Shown here: positions 21,170 through 31,100 of the stretch, piece after piece
Layout of the letters: each line of letters opens with the position of its first letter
Position numbering within the stretch: the stretch's first letter is position 1
Origin: Symsagittifera roscoffensis
Lineage: Eukaryota; Xenacoelomorpha; Acoela; Convolutidae
Length of the DNA stretch: 64,000 nucleotides
Assembly (NCBI RefSeq): GCF_963678635.1
Contig: NC_087070.1
Coordinates: forward strand, 51,132,514 to 51,196,513
Direction: 5' to 3'
Program-made: the position numbers and the translations under genes
The notes under the pieces: generated by a model
Told to the model about the DNA's origin: nothing
What the model saw: only the letters and a program-made list of their open reading frames with translations
Database searches by the model: none

Positions 21170-21905
21170 GGCGAAAATAGATTGCCAACCGTAGATTGCG
21201 AACCAAAATCAATTCCAAAAAAAATTAACTTTTTTTTGTTCATACTCAAATTTGGACCAACAGATCGAAAAAAGTATTTTTTGGCAAAAAAGAGAATGCC
21301 AACCGAAATAATTCTAAAACGAAAAAAAAAATTATGTACCTTTTTGTGCAGGCTCAATTTTGACCAACGTGGTCGAAATTATTGTTTTTTGGCAAAAGGA
21401 GCTTGCCAACCGTAGCTTGCCAACCAAAATAATTCCAAAAATGACAAAAATAAACAATTTTTTGTACATACTCAATTTTGACCAAAAAGAGATTGCCAAT
21501 CGTAGATTGCCAACCAAATTAGTTCCAAAAATTGAAGAAAAAAAATAACTACTTTTTTGTGCATACTCAATTTTGACCAAGGAGCTCGAAATTATTATTT
21601 TTTGGCAAAAAGAGATTGCCAACCGTAGATTGCCAACCAAAGTAATTTCAAAAAATAAAAAAAAAATTAAGTTGCCAACCGTAGATTGCCAACCAAAGTA
21701 ATTTCAAAAAATAAAAAAAAATTAGGTTGCCAAACGTAGATTGCCAACCAAAGTAATTTCAAAAAATAATAAAAAAAATAAAATGCCAACCGTAGATTGC
21801 CAACCAAAGTAATTTCAAAAAAAAAAAAGTACTTTTTTGTGCATACTCAATTTTGACCAACGTGGTCGAAATTACTAAATTTTGCCAAAAAGAGATTACC
21901 AACCG
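21170..21905. repeat. Minisatellite with nested periods
   Basis: Copies of TTGCCAACCGTAGATTGCCA plus ACCAAAGTAATTTC recur. In the left part they alternate with TTTTGTGCATACTCAATTTT GACCAACG-type segments in a longer period of roughly 110-130 bp. In the right part (about 21665-21815) a shorter period of roughly 55-60 bp without that segment is iterated. Short open frames here are repeat artefacts. Confidence 0.75.
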
Positions 21906-22490
21906 TTTTAGTTAAATGGAAATTTTTTCAAATACTTGCCGCTGAGTCTTATGTTGTACACCAAACCCGTGGTGGGTTTATCTTGTGCGGCAAGTCAAAT
22001 TAGGCCCAGAGTCTGAAATTTTTAAAAAAATTATACTATAGGCTGAACCATAACATAAACTGAGCCGCTCTACAAATGATAATTTCTGAATAAATTTGTG
22101 GCTACTGGCAACTCAAGCAAAAATATTTTAAAAATGCAATTTATGCGTTTTTGTATTTTTTAGGGTTTAGAAGAAGCCAAATTTTGGGTTCATAAGGATT
22201 TTTCATAATTTTAACCGGAAGTGGATAGTGACAGAAGGCATGTTTTGCAAGTATGCACAGTAGTGATCAAGGTTTTTATTTGCCCCCTGAAAATGTCACG
22301 CAAACCTTTTTATCAATCGATCACGATTTCGGTCCAAATTTAACTCAAAGTTGAATGTCGACAAACAATAAACAACCTGTTATAGAACTAAATCAATCAA
22401 ACTTTCCGTTTGAACTACCAATGTGACAAAAATACATCAACAAACACATGATTTTTTGCTATTTCGCGGCATCAAATCAATCAATTAAGG
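21906..22490. other. Upstream region of the secreted-protein gene
   Basis: AT-rich; presumably contains the promoter of the gene starting at 22491, but no convincing TATA box or initiator is visible. Confidence 0.4.
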
Positions 22491-23279
22491 ATGGCGAATA
22501 TTTCATTAACAATGTTTCAAATTTCACTGACCAGTTTTTTCTTGAATTTGTGTTGTTTCGTAGGTTCGTCAGATGTTATAATAGAGCCCCAAACAACGTT
22601 TAACTGGACTTCTCAATCATTCATTATACCTGTACATTTCTTACATTCAGACTTGCCTCAAGTTTGGCACAACTGCATAAAGCACAGCCAGTTCTATTGT
22701 TTGGACTCGTTTGAAAGCGAAGATGAGGGACATTTACATGCGTTTGGTTCATCAACTGCCACTGGTTTCTGGTCATCGCTTTACAACCATGAAAAATATC
22801 ACACATTAGCCAGCAATGCTGATAGCAGTTGCAGACAAGAGCTGCGCTGGATCTACTCGAAACACAATCTCTATTCGGACTGGGAAGAATGTTGCCAGCG
22901 ACAATGTACACTATACGAATTAATGGGTTTCAGATTAATGAACCTCACTCCAAACGAGTACACAAAAAATTTAGTAAATTACGACGACGACAATAACAAG
23001 AAGTTGAACTTAATTTGGTCGTTTTTTCACCAAGAGTGTCGAGTAAACGTTATCACGAAGTTAGGATTCGGTCAAGGGCGCTTAAAGAGATTTGGACATC
23101 TGATAGGACCCTCCGTTCCACGGCCCGGTTTTCCGTATCGGTTGAAAATTGGATATGATGGCTGGACTCCGGATATTCCATACGAGAACCCTGGAGATTT
23201 TTTAACTTTCGAGTGGTTTAAGAAAAACATCATATGCAAAGATCAGAAGTGGATATGTGAAAAGAAGGCAAAACTTTAA
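22491..23279 (+). CDS. Secreted cysteine-containing protein with insulin A-chain-like motif
   Basis: 262 codons in one exon. The ATG (AAGGATGGCG) is followed by a hydrophobic, signal-peptide-like N-terminus (residues 1 to about 26, ending near VGSS). The mature part has cysteines at 62, 70, 114, 134, 135, 139, 183, 249 and 256. Residues 132-147 (EECCQRQCTLYELMGF) match the insulin-superfamily A-chain spacing CC-x3-C-x8, including LYxL, but the fourth cysteine position is Arg148. A candidate B-chain-like stretch (CRQELRWIY, from C114) precedes it but lacks its second cysteine. A dibasic KR lies at 199-200. The C-terminal half (about 171-262) is duplicated as a pseudogene at 25.4 kb. The family is not recognised; insulin relationship is a hypothesis. 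Polyadenylation signals follow 120-140 bp downstream. Confidence 0.75.
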   Translation: MANISLTMFQISLTSFFLNLCCFVGSSDVIIEPQTTFNWTSQSFIIPVHFLHSDLPQVWHNCIKHSQFYCLDSFESEDEGHLHAFGSSTATGFWSSLYNHEKYHTLASNADSSCRQELRWIYSKHNLYSDWEECCQRQCTLYELMGFRLMNLTPNEYTKNLVNYDDDNNKKLNLIWSFFHQECRVNVITKLGFGQGRLKRFGHLIGPSVPRPGFPYRLKIGYDGWTPDIPYENPGDFLTFEWFKKNIICKDQKWICEKKAKL

Positions 23280-23400
23280 CTGTACTATTTTCTGATTTAT
23301 ATAATTTCACAATCCTGAATTATGATAGCTTCTTTTAGACTAGTTGCAAAAAACTCAATTTGTTCTTCTTTTTTTTCTATCTTTGATCTTTGTTCTAACT

Positions 23401-23417
23401 AATAAAAGCTGAATAAA
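23401..23417 (+). promoter_or_regulatory. Polyadenylation signals
   Basis: AATAAA at 23401-23406 and again at 23412-23417, 122-138 bp after the stop of the secreted-protein gene, the expected position for its 3' end. The equivalent stretch near the 25.4-kb pseudogene has ATTAAAAA instead. Confidence 0.6.
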
Positions 23418-23626
23418 ACTTATAAAATTTAATTTTGAATAACTGTGAACAGACAAAGCCGGTGCTGAGGACAAAGGAGAGGTTGCGATCAAACTTTTAG
23501 TTTCGTTTTTAGGCAAAAAAATCAGGAGCTTCTACCCACATTGGCTAAACTAAGTTTGTATTGATTATTGTAAGTAAAACATACAGTTGTTAATAGATAA
23601 TTGTTTATACACCAAATACAGACTTT
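23418..23626. other. AT-rich spacer
   Basis: No gene or repeat recognised between the polyadenylation signals and the Helentron-like element. Confidence 0.4.
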
Positions 23627-24137
23627 TGTTCCGACTTTCGATACGAAAGTAGCGGAATATTTGTGCACGGGGTGGGTTTTTTTTTCATCAGACAAATTTC
23701 GACTTTTTAATTAGCCAATTTTGACGGAATTTTTTTATATCATTCGAAAGCTATTGTTGTCCTGAGTTCAAATTGGAAAAGATATTTCACCTGAAATTTT
23801 TTTTTCGTAAAGTTACGGGGGTTTAAAAATTGCCATTTTGGCCAATTTGGGGCAATTAACGCGCGATATATTTCGCGCTGTTAACGCGTAAGCGAAGATT
23901 TAATCCGTCATAGAAATCGTTCCAAATTGGTTGCAGGAAGCTTGCTTGCCATAATTGATTTGCTACAAGGAGCGAAATCTATCCTTTTGTACTTTATATG
24001 GCGTGTGGGGGTATGATTTTTATAAAAAAATTTCATTTTGTTTTATTACATTTAATTTTTTAATGTTATTACGTCTCCATAAACCTTAAGAGGCAGTCGG
24101 AACATTCAGGGCTTCGCCCTGATACGAGCAGTCTTGT
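23627..24137 (+). mobile_element. Solitary Helentron-like (HINE-type) non-autonomous element
   Basis: 511 bp. The 5' terminus TGTTCCGACT (23627-23636) is repeated in inverted form (AGTCGGAACA, 24095-24104) not at the 3' end but just upstream of a 3' hairpin TCAGGGC-TTC-GCCCTGA (24106-24122), which is followed by 15 nt ending CAGTCTTGT. Asymmetric inverted repeats plus a subterminal 3' hairpin are hallmarks of Helitron2/Helentron elements. A second hairpin, ACTTTCG-ATA-CGAAAGT, lies at 23634-23650. It is flanked by T on both sides with no duplication. This copy is opposite in orientation to, and diverged from, the array copies at 27-48 kb. Confidence 0.8.
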
Positions 24138-24139
24138 TT

Positions 24140-24199
24140 AACTATCAAATTGATTCTAAGTGATTGTATTTTACACTTGAATAAATCAAATTGATAGTT
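24140..24199. other. Perfect 16-bp inverted repeat next to the Helentron-like element
   Basis: AACTATCAAATTGATT (24140-24155) and AATCAAATTGATAGTT (24184-24199) are exact complements around a 28-nt loop. It begins 2 nt after the element's 3' end. No terminator or gene context explains it; it may belong to the insertion target. Confidence 0.6.
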
Positions 24200-25394
24200 G
24201 CCTAAATCCATTTTATGGTGTGAACTTTTCTCTAACCATCTCAAATTATCGACAATTTATGAACAAATTTTATACAAATTTCATACACAACTTATACAGA
24301 TTATGAGCAGACTTTATACAGATTAAATATAGATCACATACATATTATCTACAATTAATATACAGATTAAATGCAGAATATATGCAGATTTAATACTGAC
24401 TTATTGCAAAATTTGTGTATATTACGTTCCATTTATCAAATAAAATAAGTAAAAATAAAACATTAAAATGCATTTTTAAAATATTTTTTGTTAAAATTGA
24501 GTTTTTTTTTTTGCAATAATTAATTGTTCTTCTTTGATGTCCGCATTTTTTGTCGATTCTTTATCATGGAAACACGCTAAGTAGGTTGATCTCTGAAATG
24601 GCATTTAGGGAAATTTTGCATAAAATTACTTTTTTTTCTCCGCGGGAACCTGTAGGTTGGAAAAGCTTTGAGGCATTCCCTGAAACTTATATTTTCTTGC
24701 CAGCAACTCTTCTTAAGTGGCCTTAGTTCTCTCAAAACATTTTGTGACCAATAATTTAGGTTTTTAAGGTTCAAAGTTTTTTTGGGATTTTAAAAAGCAT
24801 TTTTAGCAATAAAAACCATACTTCTAGACAAATTAATCTAATTTTTAGACAAATTAATCGATGTTTTTCAACAGGTTGTGGGGGATTTCAAGCGTGTTTT
24901 ATATACATTTTTTCCAGCAAAGTCCATTTTCTAGACAATAAAAAGCATTTGTTAAGTAAAGGAATCCATTATTGTAAGCTGTATAAAATTCGCGTAAGTC
25001 TATCAAACTATAATAAGCTCGTGTATTGCATTATGCAACGATTTAGTTCTTTTCCACTCCCCGTTAAAATCATTGTGGACTCCCCTCCCCCGCTTAATAT
25101 TATAGCATTGTCATAATGCAAATGCAAAGTAGATTTGCTTGGTCAACAAAATGATTATTTTCAACCCATTTGATTTTCTTGCCTTATAATTGGTAAAGAG
25201 TCAACTCTTAATGTTGCACAAACAACAAAAACATGGTAATTCATGGGCCTTTCTCTCCGCTAAAAATATACTCCGCTGAATTTGAGCCCAAACATTTTTC
25301 TCGACTCTTATGAAAAATATTTCAGGAAATTGCAATAACGCCCGACAGAATTTCAATTTTCTAATACCAAATGCGGGTACAAACAATTCAATAT
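24200..25394. other. AT-rich spacer, with degenerate TATACAGATTA repeats at its left end
   Basis: About 24240-24410 contains loose repeats of ACTTATACAGATTA. The remainder shows no gene on either strand. Confidence 0.5.
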
Positions 25395-25815
25395 TTTACA
25401 ATGACAGAAACTGAATTTGAACATAATTTATTTGATTTTTCATCACGAGTGGCAAGTGAATGCTATACCGAAATTAACAATTGGTCAGAGGGCCCTAAAG
25501 AGGTTTAGAAAAATAATGGGATCAACAGATCCAATCATCGAATTTACTTATCTGTTGGAATTTGGATCTGATGAGTGGACTACGAAAATTTCACATGAAT
25601 ACCGTGAAGTTTTTGTGACCTATGAGTAGTTTAAAATGTGCGCGTTAAAATCAAAAACGGATATGTGATGAGAAATCGAAACATGAGTCTTAACGTTTTT
25701 TGATTTGTATAATTTCACAATCCTAATTTTTTATAGCTTAATTCTGGTTAGTTGTAAAAAAGCTCAAAACGTTCTTATTATGTTTCGTTTTTCTCTTTGT
25801 TCTAATTATTAAAAA
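25395..25815 (+). pseudogene. Truncated pseudogene of a paralogue of the secreted-protein gene
   Basis: The frame at 25417-25629 aligns with residues of about 172-240 of the protein encoded at 22491-23279. For example, KLTIGQRALKRF corresponds to KLGFGQGRLKRF and FGSDEWTTKI to IGYDGWTPDI. The codon for Trp242 (TGG) is TAG here, and the following 60 bp are recognisable but out of frame. Homology continues into the 3' UTR (TTGTATAATTTCACAATCCT) to about 25815. The N-terminal half, signal peptide and A-chain-like motif are missing. Strong divergence implies an old duplication. Confidence 0.8.
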
Positions 25816-26419
25816 ACTCAAAAACAAACATTGTCTATAATTTCTAAAACCGCTGCGCTGCTTACTAATATGCAGAAAGTACAAAAACAATCAGCCGCTG
25901 CTGCAAGTTATGAGAAGAGTTCTATTGCTGAAGACAATTTTAGTTGGAAGTTAAAATCTTTATTGTAGCCATTGTAGCCATAAGTTTCCATTTTTCCTCT
26001 GAACGACAACCAAAACACTATGGACAACTCTTGTCAGGCTCAGGAAACCAAAGTCAATTAAGATAACAAAGACAAGAAAACAAATGAAGTTAAAACACTT
26101 TATTTGACAAAACAAACTAGTGAAAAAGCAAAAAAAAAGTTACAATTTCTTTTTCTATAAAATTCTACAAATTTTGTGAATTTTTATATCAAAGGCATTG
26201 CATTAATGACTACTAGGAAATCGGAAAATTTCTATTTTCTAAATCGTCAAAAGCGTAAAACCAACGCAAAGTTAAGACAAAGATGATCACTTCAGCCTAA
26301 GCAACAAATCAGCTGAGACATGAAACAATTAGTCTGACCAAACGTAACTGATACTCTCGAAACGGAAGGCAATTTCAAGGGATGACAACAGTAATGTACG
26401 CATGCTATGTCTATTTTAT
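25816..26419. other. Spacer without recognised features
   Basis: AT-rich, no supported ORF or repeat; ends at the boundary of the segmental duplication. Confidence 0.4.
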
Positions 26420-27167
26420 CTCTAAAAAGACGGACAAATCTAAGACCATAAGAAGTTTTCAAAACCAAGAATATCGTGACTCCCAGTTTTTGTATTAAAG
26501 TTAGTTAATCTTGCAATTTGATCATTTTTAACAGATTCTTAACAAAATAGCCAACGAAATTTTCATCAAGATTGTTTGAAACTTGTTGAAAATTTTCTCC
26601 TAAGGAAAAGTAGAAAACTAGTTTGGGGAAAAATAGGGAACAATACTTAATCTGGAGACTTTCTATTTTCTAGGATCAAAAATCTTGTGTTTTCCATTAA
26701 GCGGAAACAAATTTTGTCCAAAGTTTTAATAGCTTATGCAGTTGTGGAATTTCTCAACTCACTTGAAAAAACCATGTCAAAGAAAACACAAATCAACTGC
26801 ACACCGGTTGGTCAATCAAAATTTTTTGATTTTGTAGCCTAACCAAAAATTACTGTCTCAAAAAGGCGCAAGGTGCAAGTTGAGAAGAAAAAAAATGACT
26901 TTTCTTAAATATCATTCAGAGAATCACTAAATAAACACGGAATGGTATACGTTGAAGAGTCACTCAAGGTTGTTTTCTCTTTTTCTTCTGTTAGCTACTG
27001 ATCTTCACAAAATTAAAAAAAAACAGTTCGAAGATTGATGCCAAAGGTTCAAGAAAAAAGTATGACTTCGAATAAAAAAGGGAAACTAAAATGACAAAAA
27101 GTGACTGCGAAGAAACGTACAATGCACGCGGAAAAAAGCAACAAAGTGTAAACAGCTTTAAAAACAA
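26420..27167. repeat. Segmental duplication block A (left copy)
   Basis: About 748 bp starting CTCTAAAAAGACGG and ending CTTTAAAAACAA, nearly identical to 51539-52292 with scattered substitutions and short indels. No credible gene is inside. It directly borders the first E element of the tandem array. Confidence 0.9.
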
Positions 27168-27704
27168 ACAAGACTGCTCGTATCAAGGCGAAGTCCTGAA
27201 TGTTCCGACTGCCTTTTAAGGTTTATGGAGCAGTAATAACATTAAAAAAATTGAATGAAATAAAACAAAATGAAAAAAAAAATTTTTTTTTCTAAATTTT
27301 GAAATTTTTATGAAAATCATCCCCCCACACGCCCTATAAAGTACAAAAGGATAGATTTTGATCCTTGTAACAAACCAATTATGGCGAATAAGCTTCTTTT
27401 AACCAATTTGGAACGATTTCTAAGACGGATTAACTCTCCGCTTACGCGTTAATAGCGCGAAATATATCGCGCGTTAATTGTCCCAAATTGGCCAAAATGG
27501 CAATCTCTAAACCCCATAACTTAACAAAAAATGATCACAGGTGAAATATCTTTTCAAATTTGAGCTCAAGACAACAATACCTTTTGAATGATATAAAAAA
27601 ATTCCGTCAAAAAGGGCTAGTTAAAAAGTCGAAATTTGTCTGAACAAAAAAAAACCCACCCCGAGCACAAATATTCCGTTACTTTCGTATCGAAAGTCGG
27701 AACA
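27168..27704 (-). mobile_element. Element E in unit 1: Helentron-like non-autonomous element
   Basis: Read on the minus strand, it runs from TGTTCCGACT (5' end, at 27704) to CAGTCTTGT (3' end, at 27168). It carries the inner inverted copy of the 5' terminus and the 3' hairpin as in the solitary copy. In this unit the hairpin is mutated (TCAAGGCGAAGTCCTGA); others keep CAGGGCGAAGCCCTG. Comparison with the empty site at 52292/52293 shows insertion between two Ts (minus strand GATTAT|TTGTTTTT) without duplication. A CpG-rich palindrome, GCGCGA-AATATA-TCGCGC, lies at 27455-27472. Confidence 0.85.
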
Positions 27705-28114
27705 ATAATCGAATTAAGAGGCATAATAATTTTTCTGAAAAGTTTTTTTATGCAAAATGATTTTCTTTTCTTTAACAACCCAAAAAAATGTCTCGGAACA
27801 ACTCAAAAGAGTATAGTAATTTTTTAAACAAATTTTTATTAACGACTGCGCATTAAAATTTTTTTAAAATTTATTGTAGGAAAAGAAAATGTGAAGCAGT
27901 AGAATCGACAAGGCGAAAAGGGAAAATCTGTTCAGATAGCAAACTACATACATACGCTGACTTAAAAACACTGTTACTAGTTATAACATAAGAAACAAGT
28001 GCAGCTACGAGTAGTTTCATAAAAGCAAAAGAAATAAATAAGCATCTTCTAAATGATACACATATTCGACCTGAGAAAGAAGATGCGCACTGAGCAAAAT
28101 TAACATAGACAAAA
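27705..28114. repeat. Segment S in unit 1 (captured host sequence)
   Basis: Begins ATAATCGAATTAAGAGGCAT and ends near ATAGACAAAA. The same segment occurs once, without E, at 52293-52539 plus 62071-62231 between A' and B'. It is therefore ancestral locus sequence that became part of the amplified unit. No ORF of note. Confidence 0.85.
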
Positions 28115-28123
28115 GTCGGAACA
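28115..28123 (-). repeat. Head-to-tail terminus junction between array units
   Basis: GTCGGAACA, the complement of E's 5' terminus TGTTCCGAC, sits between S of one unit and the 3' end of E in the next. On the minus strand it reads CAGTCTTGT|TGTTCCGAC. The same junction is visible at every internal boundary (a few with point changes, for example TTGGAACA near 35745 and CGTAACA near 38607). Confidence 0.8.
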
Positions 28124-31100
28124 ACAAGACTGCTCGTATCAGGGCGAAGCCTGAATGTTCCGACTGCCTTTTAAGGTTTATGGAGCAGTAATAACATTAA
28201 AAAATCAAATGTAGGAAAAAGTAAAATGAAAAATGTTTTTTTTTCCCAAAATTTGAATTTTTTTATGAAAATCATCACCCCACACGCCATACAAATTACA
28301 AAAGGATAGATTTCGATCCTGGTAACAAACCAATTATGGCGCGAATCAGCTTCTTTTAACCAATTTGGAACAATTTCTAAGACGAATTAACTCTCCGCTT
28401 ACGCGTTAATAGCGCGAAATATATCGCGCGTTAATTGTCCCAAATTGGCCAAAATGACAATCTTTGAACCCCCATAACTCTACGAAAAATGATCGCAGGT
28501 AAAATTATTTTTCAAATTTAAGCTCAAGACAACAATACCTTTTGAATGATATAAAAAAATTCCGTCAAAAAGGGCTAGTTAAAAAGTCGAAATTTGTCTG
28601 AACAAAAAAAACCCACCCCGAGCACAAATATTCCGTTACTTTCGTATCGAAAGTCGGAACAATAATCGAATTAAGAGGCATAATAATTTTTCTGAAAAGT
28701 TTTTTTATGCAAAACGATTTTCTTTTCTTTAACAACCCAAAAAAATGTCTCGGAACAACTCAAAAGAGTATAGTAATTTTTTAAACAAATTTTTATTAAC
28801 GACTGCGCATTAAAATTTTTTTAAAATTTATTGTAGGAAAAGAAAATGTGAAGCAGTAGAATCGACAAGGCGAAAAGGGAAAATCTGTTCAGATAGCAAA
28901 CTACATACATACGCTGACTTAAAAACACTGTTACTAGTTATAACATAAGAAACAAGTGCAGCTACGAGTAGTTTCATAAAAGCAAAAGAAATAAATAAGC
29001 ATCTTCTAAATGATACACATATTCGACCTGAGAAAGAAGATGCGCACTGAGCAAAATTAACATAGACAAAAGTCGGAACAACAAGACTGCTCGTATCAGG
29101 GCGAAGCCTGAATGTTCCGACTGCCTTTTAAGGTTTATGGAGCAGTAATAACATTAAAAAATCAAATGTAGGAAAAAGTAAAATGAAAAATGTTTTTTTT
29201 TCCCAAAATTTGAATTTTTTTATGAAAATCATCACCCCACACGCCATACAAATTACAAAAGGATAGATTTCGATCCTGGTAACAAACCAATTATGGCGCG
29301 AATCAGCTTCTTTTAACCAATTTGGAACAATTTCTAAGACGAATTAACTCTCCGCTTACGCGTTAATAGCGCGAAATATATCGCGCGTTAATTGTCCCAA
29401 ATTGGCCAAAATGACAATCTTTAAACCCCCATAACTTTACAAACAATAATCACAGATCAAATATCTTTTCAAATTTGAGCTCAGGACAACAATAACTTTC
29501 GAATGATAAAGAAAATTCCGTCAAAAATGGCTAGTTAAAAAGTCGAAATTTGTCTGAAGAAAAAAAAACCCACCCGAGCACAAATATTCCGTTTCTTTCG
29601 TATCGAAAGTCGGAAAAATAATCGAATTAGGAGGCATAATAATTTTTCTGAAAAGTTTTTTTATGCAAAATGTTTTTCTTTTCTTTAACAACCCAAAAAA
29701 ATGTCTCGGAACAACTCAAAAGAGTATAGTAATTTTTTAAACAAATTTTTATTAACGACTGCGCATTATATTTTTTTTAAAATTTATTGTAGGAAAAGAA
29801 AATGTGAAGCAGTAGAATCGACAAGGCGAAAAGAGAAAATCTATTCAGTTAGCAAACTACATACATACGCTGACTTAAAAACACTTTTACTAGTTATAAC
29901 ATAAGAAAAAAGTGCAGCTATGAGTAGTTTCAAAAAAGCAAAAGAAATAAATAAGCATCTTCTAAAAGATACACATATTCGACCTGAGAAAGAAGATGCG
30001 CACTGAGCAAAATTAACATAGACAAAAGTCGGAACAACAAGACTGCTCGTATCAGGGCGAAGCCTGAATGATCCGACTGCCTTTTAATGTTTATGGAGCA
30101 GTAATAAAATTAAAAATCAAATGTAAGAAAAAGTAAAATGAAAAATGTTTTTTTTTCCAAAATGTGAATTTTTTAAATGAAAAGCCTCACCCCACACGCC
30201 ATACAAAGTACAAAAGGATAGATTTTAATCCTTGTAACAAACCAATTATGGCGAATCAGCTTCTTTTAACCAATTTGGAACAATTTCTAAGACGGATTAA
30301 CTCTCCGCTTACGCGTTAATAGCGCGAAATATATCGCGCGTTAATTGTCCTGAATTGGCCAAAATGGCAATCTTTAAACCCCCATAACTTTACAAAGAAC
30401 AATCACAGATCGAATATCTTTTCAAATTTGAGCTCAGGACAACAATACCTTTCGAATGATATAAAAAAATTCCGTCAAAAATGGCTAGTTAAAAAGTCGA
30501 AATTTGTCTGAAGAAAAAAAAACCCACCCCGAGCACAAATATTCCGTTTCTTTCGTATCGAAAGTCGGAAAAATAATCGAATTAAGAGGCATAATACTTT
30601 TTCTGAAACGTTTTTTTTATGCAAAATGTTTTTCTTTTCTTTAACAACCCAAAAAAATGTCTCGGAACAACTCAAAAGAGTATAGTAATTTTTTAAACAA
30701 ATTTTTATTAACGACTGCGCATTAAAATCTTTTTAAAATTTGTTGCAGGAAAAGAAAATGTGAAGCAGTAGAATCGACAAGGCGAAAAGAGAAAATCTGT
30801 TCAGATACCAAACTACATACATACGCTGACTTAAAAACACTGTTACTAGTTATAACATAAGAAACAAGTCCAGCTATGAGTAGTTTCATAAAAGCAAAAG
30901 AAATAAATAAGCATCTTCTAGGTGATACACATGTTCGACCCAAGAAAGAAGATGCGCACTGAGCAAAATTAACCTAGACAAAAGTCGGAACAACAAGACT
31001 GCTCGTATCAGGGCGAAGCCTGAATGATCCGACTGCCTTTTAATGTTTATGGAGCAGTAATAACATTAAAAATCAAATGTAAGAAAAAGTAAAATGAAAA

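Noticed and set aside
23627-24137. Element E as a classical TIR MITE
   Set aside because: The inverted copy of the 5' end is internal, ahead of a hairpin, and the empty site shows no target duplication. A Helentron-type element fits better.
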